A stretch of DNA of 64,000 nucleotides from JALYUM01 sp036688685 (GCF_036688685.1 NZ_JAQQPS010000004.1:262391-326390), one strand, 5' to 3'. Counted from the stretch's first letter, positions 52,088 through 63,409 are shown. A program made the numbers and translations. The notes: generated by a model not told the origin, from the letters alone.

Positions 52088-52897
52088 TCAATCGCGGAAG
52101 GTGACGTCGCCGCTGCCGGTGCGGGCCACGCTTTGGACGCGCGGGCCGCCGCGCACCCGCACGTCGCCACTGCCGCTCATGTCGATTGCCACCGTTTCGC
52201 GCGCCAGGATCACGCTGTCGCCGGAACCGGTCTGGCGCAGCGTGACCGCGTCGGCGCGCAGGTGGCGGGCGTCGAGTTCACCCGACCCCTCTTTTTTGAT
52301 GGCCAGCTTGTGGGTACTGCCCAGTGCCGTGATGTTGCCCGAGCTTTCCTGCAACAAGGTGACGTCGTCGCTGTTGCCGATGTTCAGTTCCAGGTCGCCG
52401 CTGCCGCGCAGCGCGGCATCCACGCGCTGGTAACGACCGTTGAAGCGAACGCTGCCCGAACCGCTCGCCATCAAACTGATGGCGTCGCCGGACAGGCCAG
52501 AAATCACGCTGTCACCACTGCCGTCGACGATCAGGCGAGACAGCGCCGGCAGCACCAGCACTGCCTGCAGCGGTTGCCGATGGCGCAACACCATGCCCTT
52601 GGTGCCGATATGCAGGACGTTTTCGTGCTGGAAGGAGTCGATGTTCGGCAGCAGGCGCTCCTCGCCCTTGACGGTCAGGGAGGCGGTGGTGCCATAGCGC
52701 AGGGTCAGGTCGATCGGACCGGACAGTTCGACCACTTCGATTCCGCGTGCCAGCACCCGCGTTTCGCTGGCCAGCGCCCGCCGCTCGGCCCGGCTGCCGG
52801 TTTGCACACCCTCGGCGCGCAGCATGCTGTAGGACACGCCGATCAGGATCAAGGCCAGTATCAGCAGGCTGAAGGCCACTTTAAAAAGAGAACGCAT
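52088..52897 (-). CDS. GIN-domain (DUF2807) envelope protein
   Basis: A 269-residue protein with an N-terminal membrane anchor or signal (F-S-L-L-I-L-A-L-I-L-I-G-V) and then a repetitive beta-solenoid of the DUF2807/GIN type. It is full of G-S-G-D and G-S-G-S steps (D-G-S-G-D-S-V, R-G-S-G-D-L-E, M-S-G-S-G-D-V-R). Probably faces the periplasm or outside. The ATG shares one base with the stop of the DUF1700 gene (TGATG). Function of the family is unknown. Confidence 0.85.
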   Translation of the reverse strand: MRSLFKVAFSLLILALILIGVSYSMLRAEGVQTGSRAERRALASETRVLARGIEVVELSGPIDLTLRYGTTASLTVKGEERLLPNIDSFQHENVLHIGTKGMVLRHRQPLQAVLVLPALSRLIVDGSGDSVISGLSGDAISLMASGSGSVRFNGRYQRVDAALRGSGDLELNIGNSDDVTLLQESSGNITALGSTHKLAIKKEGSGELDARHLRADAVTLRQTGSGDSVILARETVAIDMSGSGDVRVRGGPRVQSVARTGSGDVTFRD

Positions 52898-53688
52898 CAG
52901 TGCCCCCGCAGCAGCGACAAATTCATCTGCAAATAACGTTGCAGGCCAAGCAGCGTGTAGCGGGTGGCCACCAGCCCGAGCAGGAACAGGATGATGCCGC
53001 CCATAACCATCGCCAGGCCAAGCAGGGCCTGCGTGGTCCGTGACGATTCGTCCAGGTCGGTCGAAATGTGCAAGCCGCGTCCGGCCACGGCCTCCGCGCC
53101 GCGCACCACTCGCGGCGTGGCGGCCGGATCGCTGTCCGGCGTGTCGACCTCGCCGGCCACCTCAGGTGTTTTTTCCTGACCCACCTGGATGCCGGTTTCC
53201 GTGATCGAAATCCGGGTCCGGTTGGCGTCGTCGATGCCGAACGCACGCAGCGGCGCGCGCAACACCAGTTCGTTGGCGCCGGCCAGGCCGCTGGCGGTAA
53301 TTGCGATACCGCTGACATACAAGGTCATGGCGCCGAGGTAGACACACAGCAGCAGCGCCCCGACCACCGCCGCCGGCGCTACCATAAACAGATTGAAAAT
53401 GCCCAGGCCGAGCGCCGACAGCAGCGTGCGCAGCACGCCGGCCGGCCGGTTGAGGCCAGGTGCAAGGGGCGCAGGGCGCGCAATGGCCGCCTCGTGCGCG
53501 CTGGCGCGCAAGGTCATGGCGATGCGCGACGGCTCGTCCAGCTCGCGTGCAATGTCCTGCTCGCTGAGCCCGAGCGCGACGCCATCGACGAAACGCTGTT
53601 CGTAATAGGCCAGCGTCCGGGCCTGGAGCGCTGGCGGCAGGCCGGGCATGGCCCGTTTCAGGGCATCGAGAAAATCTGTTTTACCCAT
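52897..53688 (-). CDS. DUF1700-like membrane protein
   Basis: A 263-residue protein. The N-terminal 60 residues are the helical DUF1700/HAAS region (F-L-D-A-L-K-R-A-M-P-G-L-P, Y-Y-E-Q-R-F, L-S-E-Q-D-I-A-R-E-L-D-E-P-S-R-I-A). Two to four hydrophobic segments follow (about 95-140 and 225-250). In many bacteria such genes sit with a PadR regulator and a GIN-domain gene as an envelope-stress-like module. Here only the GIN partner is present. Confidence 0.82.
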   Translation of the reverse strand: MGKTDFLDALKRAMPGLPPALQARTLAYYEQRFVDGVALGLSEQDIARELDEPSRIAMTLRASAHEAAIARPAPLAPGLNRPAGVLRTLLSALGLGIFNLFMVAPAAVVGALLLCVYLGAMTLYVSGIAITASGLAGANELVLRAPLRAFGIDDANRTRISITETGIQVGQEKTPEVAGEVDTPDSDPAATPRVVRGAEAVAGRGLHISTDLDESSRTTQALLGLAMVMGGIILFLLGLVATRYTLLGLQRYLQMNLSLLRGH

Positions 53689-53836
53689 TTTGAATAGACT
53701 TTATGTGTACTGCGCCGTGTTCTGCGCGTGAGGCGGACTGGTTGCAACGATTCCACTGTATCGGGATGGTGACAAGCGTGCGGCGTCGACGCGACAGGCT
53801 GCACGAATTGCGGTTTGAAGTGCTGCCGGCGCCGAT

Positions 53837-55144
53837 TTACAGTAACTTGGCGGCAGCCAGGCCGCTGCGCACGGCGGACTCCAGGGTGGCGGGATAGTCA
53901 CTTGCGGTGTAGTCGCCCGCCAGCACCAGGCCCGGAACGCCAATCTGGTTGCCCGGGCGCTGCAAGCCTGCGCTGCAGGCAAACGTCGCGCGTTTTTCGG
54001 CGATCACCCGGGTCCACGCCGGTTGCTGCAAGGCGGGCAGTTGCAGCGCCGCGGCCAGCTGGCCAGCGACGGCCTCGGCAAGCATCCCCTGGTCGAGTCG
54101 CGTCGCTGCCGTGGCCGCGCTGACGACCACCGACAGCAAGCCCGCCTGCGCCGCGTCCAGTTGGCCCCGGTCGAACACGAACTGCCCCCAGTGGCCGACG
54201 GCCGCATCGTCGAGCAGGGCGTACATGGGCCGCGCGAGACGCAAGGCCGCATCGTATTGCAGGTAGACGGTGACGATGGGCTCGTAAGTAAACGCATCGA
54301 GTTGTGCCACCGTCGCCGCAGCGCCAGGGATGTCGCGCAGCAAGTGCGCGCTTTGGCCCGGCGGCGTGGCCAGCACCACCGCATCAAACGCTTGGGCGCC
54401 ATGCACGTGCCACTGGCCGTCGAAGGCCAGCTGGTTGACGTTGGCGCCCAGCCGCACCGTGCCGCCGTGCTGTTCCACATAGCGGCCTGCCGCGACCGGA
54501 AACAGCGTGCCCAGGTCGACCCGTGGCAGCAACATGTCGGACGCCTTGCGCCGCGCCCCCAGGCTGTCGCGCAGCACGGCCAGAAAGACCTTGGCCGAGG
54601 CCTGTTCCAGCGGCGTGTTCAGCGCCGCCAGGCAGAGCGGGCGCCACATTAGCCGAATCAGATTGTCGGTCTGATCAAAGCGCGCCAGCAGTTCGGCGAC
54701 ACTGCAATCGACGTGCAGGGTCCAGCCCATCCAGCGCGCACTGGTGTTAAAGCGCGCCAGCGACAGCTTGTCGGCCCGGCTCAAGCCGGTCGCGCGCAGC
54801 AGCGCGACGCCGACGTGCAGCGGCGCCGGCAAGCGCGCCGCAATAAAATCCATGCCGCCGCTGCCGGGCGGATAGCGCATCTGCAGCGGCAGGCGCAGCA
54901 GGGCCGAGCGGGCATCGACGCCGACCCGCTTCATGATTGCCAGCGTCTGGCTGTAGGCGCCCAGCAGGATATGCTGGCCGTTGTCGAGCACCTGGCTGTT
55001 GAACTCGAAGGCACGGGCGCGCCCGCCCAGCGTGCGGCTCGCTTCGAACAGCGTCACCGTGTGGCCACGCCGTGCCAGTTCGACGGCGGCCGTGCAGCCG
55101 GCCCAGCCGGCGCCGACCACGGCGACGGTTCTAGTTGCGCACAT
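53837..55144 (-). CDS. hpnE: Hydroxysqualene dehydroxylase HpnE
   Basis: A 435-residue FAD amine-oxidase-like enzyme that reduces hydroxysqualene to squalene. FAD motif V-A-V-V-G-A-G-W-A-G-C-T-A-A-V-E-L-A-R-R-G-H is at the N-terminus, followed by G-G-R-A-R-A-F and D-N-G-Q-H-I-L-L-G-A-Y. A closing G-L-V-L-A-G-D-Y-T segment binds FAD. It overlaps hpnD by 14 bp and is the last of hpnC-hpnD-hpnE. Confidence 0.92.
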   Translation of the reverse strand: MCATRTVAVVGAGWAGCTAAVELARRGHTVTLFEASRTLGGRARAFEFNSQVLDNGQHILLGAYSQTLAIMKRVGVDARSALLRLPLQMRYPPGSGGMDFIAARLPAPLHVGVALLRATGLSRADKLSLARFNTSARWMGWTLHVDCSVAELLARFDQTDNLIRLMWRPLCLAALNTPLEQASAKVFLAVLRDSLGARRKASDMLLPRVDLGTLFPVAAGRYVEQHGGTVRLGANVNQLAFDGQWHVHGAQAFDAVVLATPPGQSAHLLRDIPGAAATVAQLDAFTYEPIVTVYLQYDAALRLARPMYALLDDAAVGHWGQFVFDRGQLDAAQAGLLSVVVSAATAATRLDQGMLAEAVAGQLAAALQLPALQQPAWTRVIAEKRATFACSAGLQRPGNQIGVPGLVLAGDYTASDYPATLESAVRSGLAAAKLL

Positions 55145-55964
55145 AAGTCTTCCACGCCAGCCACAGCTTGCGCACCGGCGTGAGCGAGATGCGCTGTGTC
55201 AGGACGTGGAAGTGATCGTTTTCGATTTCGCTGAGCAGGGTACGGTAGATCGCCGCCATCATCAGGCCGGGCCTTTGACTACGCCGGTCCTGTTTCGGCA
55301 GCAGCGCAAACGCTTCGTCGTAGACCGTTTGCGCGCGCGCGACCTGGAACGCCATCAGTGCTTCGAATTTGTCGGAATGGCGCGCATTGAGCAAATCCGC
55401 AGCGGTCACGCCAAACTGTTGTAACTCATTGACCGGCAAATAAATCCGGCCCTTTCTCGCATCTTCGCCGACGTCGCGGATGATATTCGTCAGCTGGAAC
55501 GCCAGCCCCAGTTTCTCGGCGTATTCCAGCGTTTTCGGATCGGTCACGCCGAAGATACTGGCCGATAAAATGCCGACCACGCTGGCCACGTGCCAGCAGT
55601 AATTCTGCATCGCCTTGTAATCGAGATAGCGGGTCTGGTTCAAGTCCATTTCCATGCCGTCGATAATGGCTTGCAGGTGTTCTTCCTTCAGATTGTAGAC
55701 GGCCAGGTGCGGCTGCAAGGCCAGCATCACCGGGTGGGTCGGCGTCGCCTTGTAGGTGGTCGACACTTCCGTGCGCCACCATGCCAGCTTGATGCGGGCA
55801 ATCGATTCGTCGGTGCATTCGTCGACGGTGTCGTCGACTTCGCGGCAAAAGGCATATAGCGCCGTGATGGCGCGGCGCCGTTCCGGCGGCAGGAACAGGA
55901 AGCTGTAATAAAAGCTGGAACCGCTCTGGACGGTTTTTTGTTGGCAGTATTCGTCGGGAGACAT
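55131..55964 (-). CDS. hpnD: Presqualene diphosphate synthase HpnD
   Basis: A 277-residue trans-prenyltransferase that joins two farnesyl diphosphates into presqualene diphosphate. The first aspartate motif is D-D-T-V-D-E (about 44-49) and the second is the R-D-V-G-E-D segment. The start M-S-P-D-E-Y-C-Q-Q-K and S-G-S-S-F-Y-Y-S-F are typical. Order C-D-E matches other hopanoid clusters. Confidence 0.93.
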   Translation of the reverse strand: MSPDEYCQQKTVQSGSSFYYSFLFLPPERRRAITALYAFCREVDDTVDECTDESIARIKLAWWRTEVSTTYKATPTHPVMLALQPHLAVYNLKEEHLQAIIDGMEMDLNQTRYLDYKAMQNYCWHVASVVGILSASIFGVTDPKTLEYAEKLGLAFQLTNIIRDVGEDARKGRIYLPVNELQQFGVTAADLLNARHSDKFEALMAFQVARAQTVYDEAFALLPKQDRRSQRPGLMMAAIYRTLLSEIENDHFHVLTQRISLTPVRKLWLAWKTYVRN

Positions 55965-56023
55965 AGTTCGTAAAGGTAGGCGGAGCCGAATTCGCTATCT
56001 TAGCAGTTGGCGACCTGCCAAGG

Positions 56024-56833
56024 CTACATCCGGCAAGCCTTGATGACGATCGCAATCCAGTCGCGCTTGCCCAGCTTAGGGCGCTGGCCGAATACGTCAT
56101 AGCCGACCCGGTCGAGGCGCTCGAGAATGCGCAGGCCGCCTTGCACCATCATCCGCAATTCCCAGCCGATGCGCCCCGGCAGACGCTTTGCCAGCGGCGC
56201 GCCGGACAGCATCAGTGCGCGCGCCCGCGCCACTTCGAATTGCATCAGCGCCTGGAATGGCTGGCCCGCGGCGCTGGCAGCAATATCTTCTTCGCGCACG
56301 CCAAAGCGCGCCATATCGTCCTGGGGAATATAGATGCGCTGTTTTTTCCAGTCGATCGCCACGTCCTGCCAAAAATTAATCAGTTGCAGCGCACTGCAAA
56401 TGGCGTCCGAATCGCGCACGTTGCGCGCATCGGCAGCGCCGTACAGCGACAGCATCAGCACGCCCACCGGATTGGCCGAGCGCGCGCAATAATCGAGCAG
56501 GGCCGGATAATCGGCATAGCGGGTGGTGACGATATCCTGGCGAAACGCCGACAATAAATCGCGCATCGGCTGCAGCGGCAAATCAAACTGGCGCACGATC
56601 TGGCCGAGCCGATCGAACAGCGGCGAGGGCGCCAGCGCGCCTGCGCCAATGGCATCGAGTCCGGCATCGTACGCGGCCAGCGCCGCCAGCCGTTCGGCCG
56701 GCGTCGCATCGCCCTCGTCGGCAATATCGTCGGCACTGCGGGCAAAGGCATAAATGGCTTCGACTGCCGGTGCCAGTCGGCGCGGCAACAGGATCGATGC
56801 GACCGGAAAATTTTCGTAATGATCGACAGCCAT
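56024..56833 (-). CDS. hpnC: Hydroxysqualene synthase HpnC
   Basis: A 269-residue squalene/phytoene synthase homologue that converts presqualene diphosphate to hydroxysqualene. Motifs are Y-E-N-F-P-V-A-S, F-A-R-S-A-D-D-I-A-D-E and F-W-Q-D-V-A-I-D-W. The ATG at 56833 is used; the longer frame to 56962 lacks similarity. First gene of the trio. No squalene-hopene cyclase gene is visible in the window. Confidence 0.92.
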   Translation of the reverse strand: MAVDHYENFPVASILLPRRLAPAVEAIYAFARSADDIADEGDATPAERLAALAAYDAGLDAIGAGALAPSPLFDRLGQIVRQFDLPLQPMRDLLSAFRQDIVTTRYADYPALLDYCARSANPVGVLMLSLYGAADARNVRDSDAICSALQLINFWQDVAIDWKKQRIYIPQDDMARFGVREEDIAASAAGQPFQALMQFEVARARALMLSGAPLAKRLPGRIGWELRMMVQGGLRILERLDRVGYDVFGQRPKLGKRDWIAIVIKACRM

Positions 56834-56988
56834 GTGGAATTGAACCGTGTTGAAAGAGTGCGCATGGTAACAGCGACGTGCATCGGTCTGGCACGGCAGC
56901 CAAAAAACGTCCATGCTGTCAGAAAATCCAGTAAAATACCGGGTTGAAGTTGGAGCCCACAAACAAAAGAAGTGCAGGGTGGCCGATC

Positions 56989-57026
56989 CGGGTGTTGAAT
57001 CTGGAAACCGGACACCCTTTGTTTTT
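56989..57026 (+). terminator. Possible hairpin terminator upstream of tRNA-Leu
   Basis: GGGTGT (56990-56995) pairs with ACACCC (57012-57017), followed by TTTGTTTTT. An outer pair AGTGCA/TGCACT encloses it. With an upstream TAAAAT -10-like box at 56931-56936 it could end a short transcript of about 80 nt. Weak evidence. Confidence 0.35.
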
Positions 57027-57046
57027 GTGTAGAAAATGCACTCTGC

Positions 57047-57133
57047 GCGAGGATGGCGAAATTGGTAGACGCACCAGGTTTAGGTCCTGACGCCCTCATC
57101 GGTGTGGGGGTTCGAGTCCCCCTCCTCGCACCA
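57047..57133 (+). tRNA. tRNA-Leu (anticodon UAG)
   Basis: An 87-nt class II tRNA. Acceptor stem GCGAGGA pairs with TCCTCGC, followed by an encoded CCA. The anticodon loop TTTAGGT gives UAG, with a C-A mismatch at the base of the anticodon stem. A long variable arm and the GGTTCGAGTCC T-loop are present. It lies 32 bp upstream of tig. Confidence 0.95.
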
Positions 57134-57165
57134 CGAACAATTTAATTTTTTGGACGATCTTTATA

Positions 57166-58506
57166 ATGGCAACTGCAGTCGAAACCCTTGGCAAACTCGA
57201 ACGTCGCCTGACGATCTCTTTTCCGCTGACTGACGTCCGTACGGAAGTTGAAAAGCGCCTCAAAAAGCAGGCCAAGACGGCCAAGGCGCCGGGCTTCCGT
57301 CCAGGCAAAGTGCCGATCAAGATGGTCGCCGCCCAGTACGGTTACCAGATCGAATCGGACGTGTTGAACGACCGCGTCGGCCGCGCCTTCAATCAGGCTG
57401 CGAACGAAAACCAGCTGCGCGTTGCCGGCTTCCCGAAAATCGAGCCAAAAGATGCAGCCGATGAAGGCATGCTGAGCTTTGAAGCCACGTTTGAAGTGTT
57501 CCCTGAGTTCACCATCAGCGAGCTGTCCGGCGTCGACATCGAAACCGTGCAAGCCGAGGTGTCGGATGCCGAAATCGACAAGACCATCGACATCCTGCGC
57601 AAACAGCGCGTGCACTACCACGCCAAGGGCGTAGCAGGCGAGCACGGCGATGGCGGCGAGCCAGTCGCAGCCGCCGGCGACCGCGTCACCGTTGACTTCA
57701 CCGGCGCCATCGACGGCGTTGAATTCCCAGGCGGAAAAGCAGACGATTACCAGTTCGTGCTGGGCGAAGGCCGCATGCTGCCGGAATTCGAAGCCGCAAC
57801 CCTGGGCTTGAAAGTTGGCGAAAGCAAGACTTTCCCACTGGCTTTCCCAGAGGACTACCACGGTAAAGATGTGGCCGGCAAGACCGCCGACTTCACCATC
57901 ACCCTGAAACAACTCGAGTGGGCGCACCTGCCAGAAGTTGACGCAGAATTCGCCAAATCGCTGGGCATCGAAGACGGCGACGCGACCAAAATGCGCGCTG
58001 ACATCAAGGTCAACCTGGAACGCGAAGTTGCCGGCCGTGTCAAAGCGCGCAACAAGGAAGCCGTCATGGACGCCCTGGTTGCCGCCACCGAAATGGACGT
58101 GCCACAAGTCATGATCGAGCAGGATTCGGAACGCCTGGCCGAGCAGACCCGTGCCGACATGTCGCAGCGCGGCATGGATGTGTCGAGCATGCCTTTCCCG
58201 AAAGAGCTGTTCGCCACCAAGGCCGAACGCCGCGTGCGCCTGGGCCTGATTCTGTCGCAACTGGTCGGTGAAAACAATCTGCAAGCCACCAGCGAGCAGG
58301 TCAAAGCCCAGATCGAAGATTTCGCGCAGAGCTACGAAGACCCGAAAGAAGTCCTGAAGTACTACTACAGCGACCGTAATCGCCTCGGTGAGATCGAAGC
58401 CCTTGTATTGGAAGAAAACGTCGTTAACTATGTTCTCGGTAAAGCGAAGGTCACGACCAAAGCGGTCGCCTTCGATGAATTGATGGGCAACAACGCACAG
58501 GCTTAA
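57166..58506 (+). CDS. tig: Trigger factor
   Basis: A 446-residue ribosome-associated chaperone and prolyl isomerase. The ribosome-binding tail has G-F-R-P-G-K-V-P (45-52). The FKBP domain (about 160-245) includes D-R-V-T-V-D-F-T-G and F-P-L-A-F-P-E-D-Y. The C-terminal helical domain follows. Length is close to E. coli (432). It starts 32 bp after tRNA-Leu with no terminator visible, so co-transcription is likely. clpP and clpX follow. Confidence 0.97.
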   Translation: MATAVETLGKLERRLTISFPLTDVRTEVEKRLKKQAKTAKAPGFRPGKVPIKMVAAQYGYQIESDVLNDRVGRAFNQAANENQLRVAGFPKIEPKDAADEGMLSFEATFEVFPEFTISELSGVDIETVQAEVSDAEIDKTIDILRKQRVHYHAKGVAGEHGDGGEPVAAAGDRVTVDFTGAIDGVEFPGGKADDYQFVLGEGRMLPEFEAATLGLKVGESKTFPLAFPEDYHGKDVAGKTADFTITLKQLEWAHLPEVDAEFAKSLGIEDGDATKMRADIKVNLEREVAGRVKARNKEAVMDALVAATEMDVPQVMIEQDSERLAEQTRADMSQRGMDVSSMPFPKELFATKAERRVRLGLILSQLVGENNLQATSEQVKAQIEDFAQSYEDPKEVLKYYYSDRNRLGEIEALVLEENVVNYVLGKAKVTTKAVAFDELMGNNAQA

Positions 58507-58569
58507 ACGCTTATCCGGCTCCGGCCGGGTAGTCGTCCAGGCTCTTCTAGACACACATGAAAGAGACAT

Positions 58570-59187
58570 ATGAACCATAATCCGGCATTGGATACCCAAG
58601 CACTCGGCCTCGTGCCGATGGTCGTCGAGCAGAGCGGTCGTGGCGAACGCGCCTACGACATCTACTCGCGCCTGCTGAAGGAGCGTGTGATTTTCATGGT
58701 GGGCCCGGTCAACGACCAGATGGCCAACCTGATCGTTGCGCAGCTGTTGTTCCTGGAAAGCGAAAATCCGGACAAGGACATTTCGCTGTACATCAACTCG
58801 CCTGGCGGGTCGGTGTCGGCGGGTCTGGCGATTTTCGACACGATGAATTTCATCAAGCCAGATGTGTCGACCTTGTGCACGGGCCTGGCTGCCTCGATGG
58901 GCGCCTTCCTGCTCGCCGCCGGCACCAAGGGCAAGCGGTTTTCGCTGCCGAACTCGCGTGTCATGATTCACCAGCCGTCCGGTGGATCGCAGGGCATGGC
59001 GTCGGACATTGAAATCCAGGCCAAGGAAATCCTGTACCTGCGCGAGCGCCTGAATAAAATCATGTCCGAGCGCACCGGCCAGACCATCGAACAGATCCAC
59101 AAGGATACCGACCGCGACCGCTTCATGTCCGCTGACGAAGCCGTCGAATACGGCCTGATCGACCAGGTTCTGACCACTCGCGCTTGA
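58570..59187 (+). CDS. clpP: ATP-dependent Clp protease proteolytic subunit
   Basis: A 205-residue serine peptidase forming the tetradecameric barrel of ClpXP. The catalytic serine is Ser109 in G-L-A-A-S-M-G-A-F and histidine His134 in M-I-H-Q-P-S-G-G; the aspartate lies in the D-T-D-R-D segment. The short N-terminal propeptide region precedes V-V-E-Q-S-G-R-G-E-R-A-Y. A terminator follows at 59241. Confidence 0.97.
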   Translation: MNHNPALDTQALGLVPMVVEQSGRGERAYDIYSRLLKERVIFMVGPVNDQMANLIVAQLLFLESENPDKDISLYINSPGGSVSAGLAIFDTMNFIKPDVSTLCTGLAASMGAFLLAAGTKGKRFSLPNSRVMIHQPSGGSQGMASDIEIQAKEILYLRERLNKIMSERTGQTIEQIHKDTDRDRFMSADEAVEYGLIDQVLTTRA

Positions 59188-59240
59188 TGCATGCAATCTG
59201 GTTGATCGATGCATCGACCGGGATGCATGCATCCCCTAAA

Positions 59241-59277
59241 AAACGCCCGGACGCAGTACGTTCGGGCGTTTCTTTTT
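59241..59277 (+). terminator. Intrinsic terminator after clpP
   Basis: AAACGCCCG (59241-59249) pairs with CGGGCGTTT (59263-59271), followed by CTTTTTT. It separates clpP from clpX, so clpX must have its own promoter or rely on read-through. Upstream of it lies a cluster of ATGCAT palindromes. Confidence 0.85.
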
Positions 59278-59359
59278 TATTTCGGTTAGCATGAGGTCCT
59301 GTCTCGCCTTGCGCGTACCCGATCAGCGTTGTATCCACAGTAATTAAAGAAACCTGCCC

Positions 59360-60628
59360 ATGTCCGACAAAAAATCCTCCAGCGGCGAAAAGCTCTTGTA
59401 CTGCTCGTTCTGCGGCAAGAGTCAACACGAGGTCAAGAAACTCATCGCCGGTCCGTCCGTGTTCATTTGCGACGAGTGTATCGACCTCTGCAATGACATC
59501 ATCCGCGACGAAACGTCCGCAGTCGACACCGTGGCCGGCGCCAAGTCCGACTTGCCGACGCCGCACGAAATCGCCGAACTGCTGAACCAGTACGTGATCG
59601 GCCAGCAGACTGCCAAGCGCATCCTGTCGGTGGCCGTGTACAACCACTACAAGCGCCTCAAGCACTTGGGCAAGAAGGACGAAGTCGAACTGGCCAAGAG
59701 CAACATCTTGCTGGTTGGCCCGACCGGCTCGGGTAAAACCCTGCTGGCCCAGACCCTGGCGCGCATGCTCAACGTGCCGTTCGTCATCGCCGACGCCACC
59801 ACGCTGACGGAAGCCGGCTACGTGGGTGAAGACGTCGAAAACATCATCCAGAAGCTGCTGCAAAGCTGCAACTACGACGTGGAAAAGGCCCAGCGTGGCA
59901 TTGTCTACATCGATGAAATCGACAAAATCTCGCGTAAATCGGACAATCCTTCGATCACGCGCGACGTGTCCGGAGAAGGCGTCCAGCAAGCGCTGCTGAA
60001 ACTCATCGAGGGCACCATGGCCTCGGTGCCGCCGCAGGGCGGGCGCAAGCATCCGAACCAGGATTTCATCCAGATCGACACGACCAACATCATGTTCATC
60101 TGCGGCGGCGCATTTGACGGCCTGGTCAAAATCATCCAGAACCGGTCCGAAAAAAGTGGCATTGGTTTTGGTGCAACGGTGAAAAGTCAGAGCCAGCGTT
60201 CCAACAGCGATGTGCTGCTGGAAGCGGAACCGGAAGACCTGATTAAATTCGGCCTGATTCCGGAACTGGTCGGTCGTTTGCCGGTTGTTGCAACATTGGC
60301 AGAATTGACTGAAGAAGCGCTGATTCAAATTCTGGTCGAGCCAAAAAATGCGTTGATCAAGCAATATTCGAAATTGCTGGAAATGGAAGGCGCGGAATTG
60401 GAAATTCGCCCGGCCGCAATGCACGCGATTGCCCGCAAAGCGCTGGCGCGCAAGACCGGCGCACGTGGTTTGCGCTCGATTCTGGAGCATGCTTTGCTGG
60501 ACGTGATGTACGATTTGCCGAACCAGCAAAATGTGGTGAAGGTTGTGATTGATGAGAATACGATCACGAACGGTGCCAAACCGTTATTGATTTATAGCGA
60601 ACCGGCAAAAGCTTCAGGCGAAAACTGA
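59360..60628 (+). CDS. clpX: ATP-dependent Clp protease ATP-binding subunit ClpX
   Basis: A 422-residue AAA+ unfoldase. The zinc-binding domain uses Cys15, Cys18, Cys37 and Cys40. Walker A G-P-T-G-S-G-K-T and Walker B I-V-Y-I-D-E-I-D-K are present. The I-G-F loop (S-G-I-G-F-G) that docks on ClpP is present. Length matches E. coli (424). Confidence 0.97.
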   Translation: MSDKKSSSGEKLLYCSFCGKSQHEVKKLIAGPSVFICDECIDLCNDIIRDETSAVDTVAGAKSDLPTPHEIAELLNQYVIGQQTAKRILSVAVYNHYKRLKHLGKKDEVELAKSNILLVGPTGSGKTLLAQTLARMLNVPFVIADATTLTEAGYVGEDVENIIQKLLQSCNYDVEKAQRGIVYIDEIDKISRKSDNPSITRDVSGEGVQQALLKLIEGTMASVPPQGGRKHPNQDFIQIDTTNIMFICGGAFDGLVKIIQNRSEKSGIGFGATVKSQSQRSNSDVLLEAEPEDLIKFGLIPELVGRLPVVATLAELTEEALIQILVEPKNALIKQYSKLLEMEGAELEIRPAAMHAIARKALARKTGARGLRSILEHALLDVMYDLPNQQNVVKVVIDENTITNGAKPLLIYSEPAKASGEN

Positions 60629-60720
60629 TAAATATGCCGTGCGCACGCAACAAAAAGGCTGGAAATTTTAATTCTTGGCGGTACAATTTACCTCAATAAG
60701 AGAAATCGGCTTCACTCGAA

Positions 60721-60757
60721 AAGCCACTCGCAGCGTAAGCTGCGCAGTGGCTTTTTT
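60721..60757 (+). terminator. Intrinsic terminator after clpX
   Basis: AAGCCACT (60721-60728) pairs with AGTGGCTT (60746-60753), with an inner GCAGC/GCTGC stem, and a T-run follows. Lies about 95 bp after clpX. Together with the TTAACTTGT repeats it fills the 301-bp gap 60629-60929; no gene is seen there. Confidence 0.88.
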
Positions 60758-60770
60758 CTTTGATGCCTTT

Positions 60771-60852
60771 TTAACTTGTTCTTTATGATGGTATTTGAAA
60801 CAAGTTAATGAACGCCAGGTAGTTCGCTACCGGGCACTTTGTTTTAACTTGT
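60771..60852. promoter_or_regulatory. Three TTAACTTGT motifs upstream of lon
   Basis: TTAACTTGTT (60771-60780) and AACAAGTTAA (60799-60808) form a perfect 10-bp inverted repeat with an 18-bp centre. A third copy TTAACTTGT lies at 60844-60852. All are in the lon leader or promoter region, between the clpX terminator and the lon start. No clear sigma-32 consensus was found. Confidence 0.5.
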
Positions 60853-60929
60853 AGAAATATTTTTGCGGTGGCCTTGTGAAGCGCAGCGCCGCTCCCAATA
60901 TCATCAACACGCTCTCTATAAGGTATGCC

Positions 60930-63329
<2,400 letters not shown>

Positions 63330-63347
63330 GCTGGTTTGATGTGATGA

Positions 63348-63377
63348 ACAGGCGCCCGCTGTGGCGCCTGTTTTTTT
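63348..63377 (+). terminator. Intrinsic terminator after lon
   Basis: ACAGGCGCC (63348-63356) pairs with GGCGCCTGT (63363-63371) around a 6-nt loop, followed by a run of Ts. Confidence 0.9.
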
Positions 63378-63409
63378 GTGCACGCGGCTAACGCAAGCGG
63401 CTTATGGGT

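Noticed and set aside
57142..59232. Antisense open frame across tig and clpP
   Set aside because: Covers two clearly real genes on the other strand and has no recognisable motif.
60629..60929. Sigma-32 heat-shock promoter before lon
   Set aside because: A TTGAAA occurs near 60795 but no CCCCAT-type -10 at proper distance.
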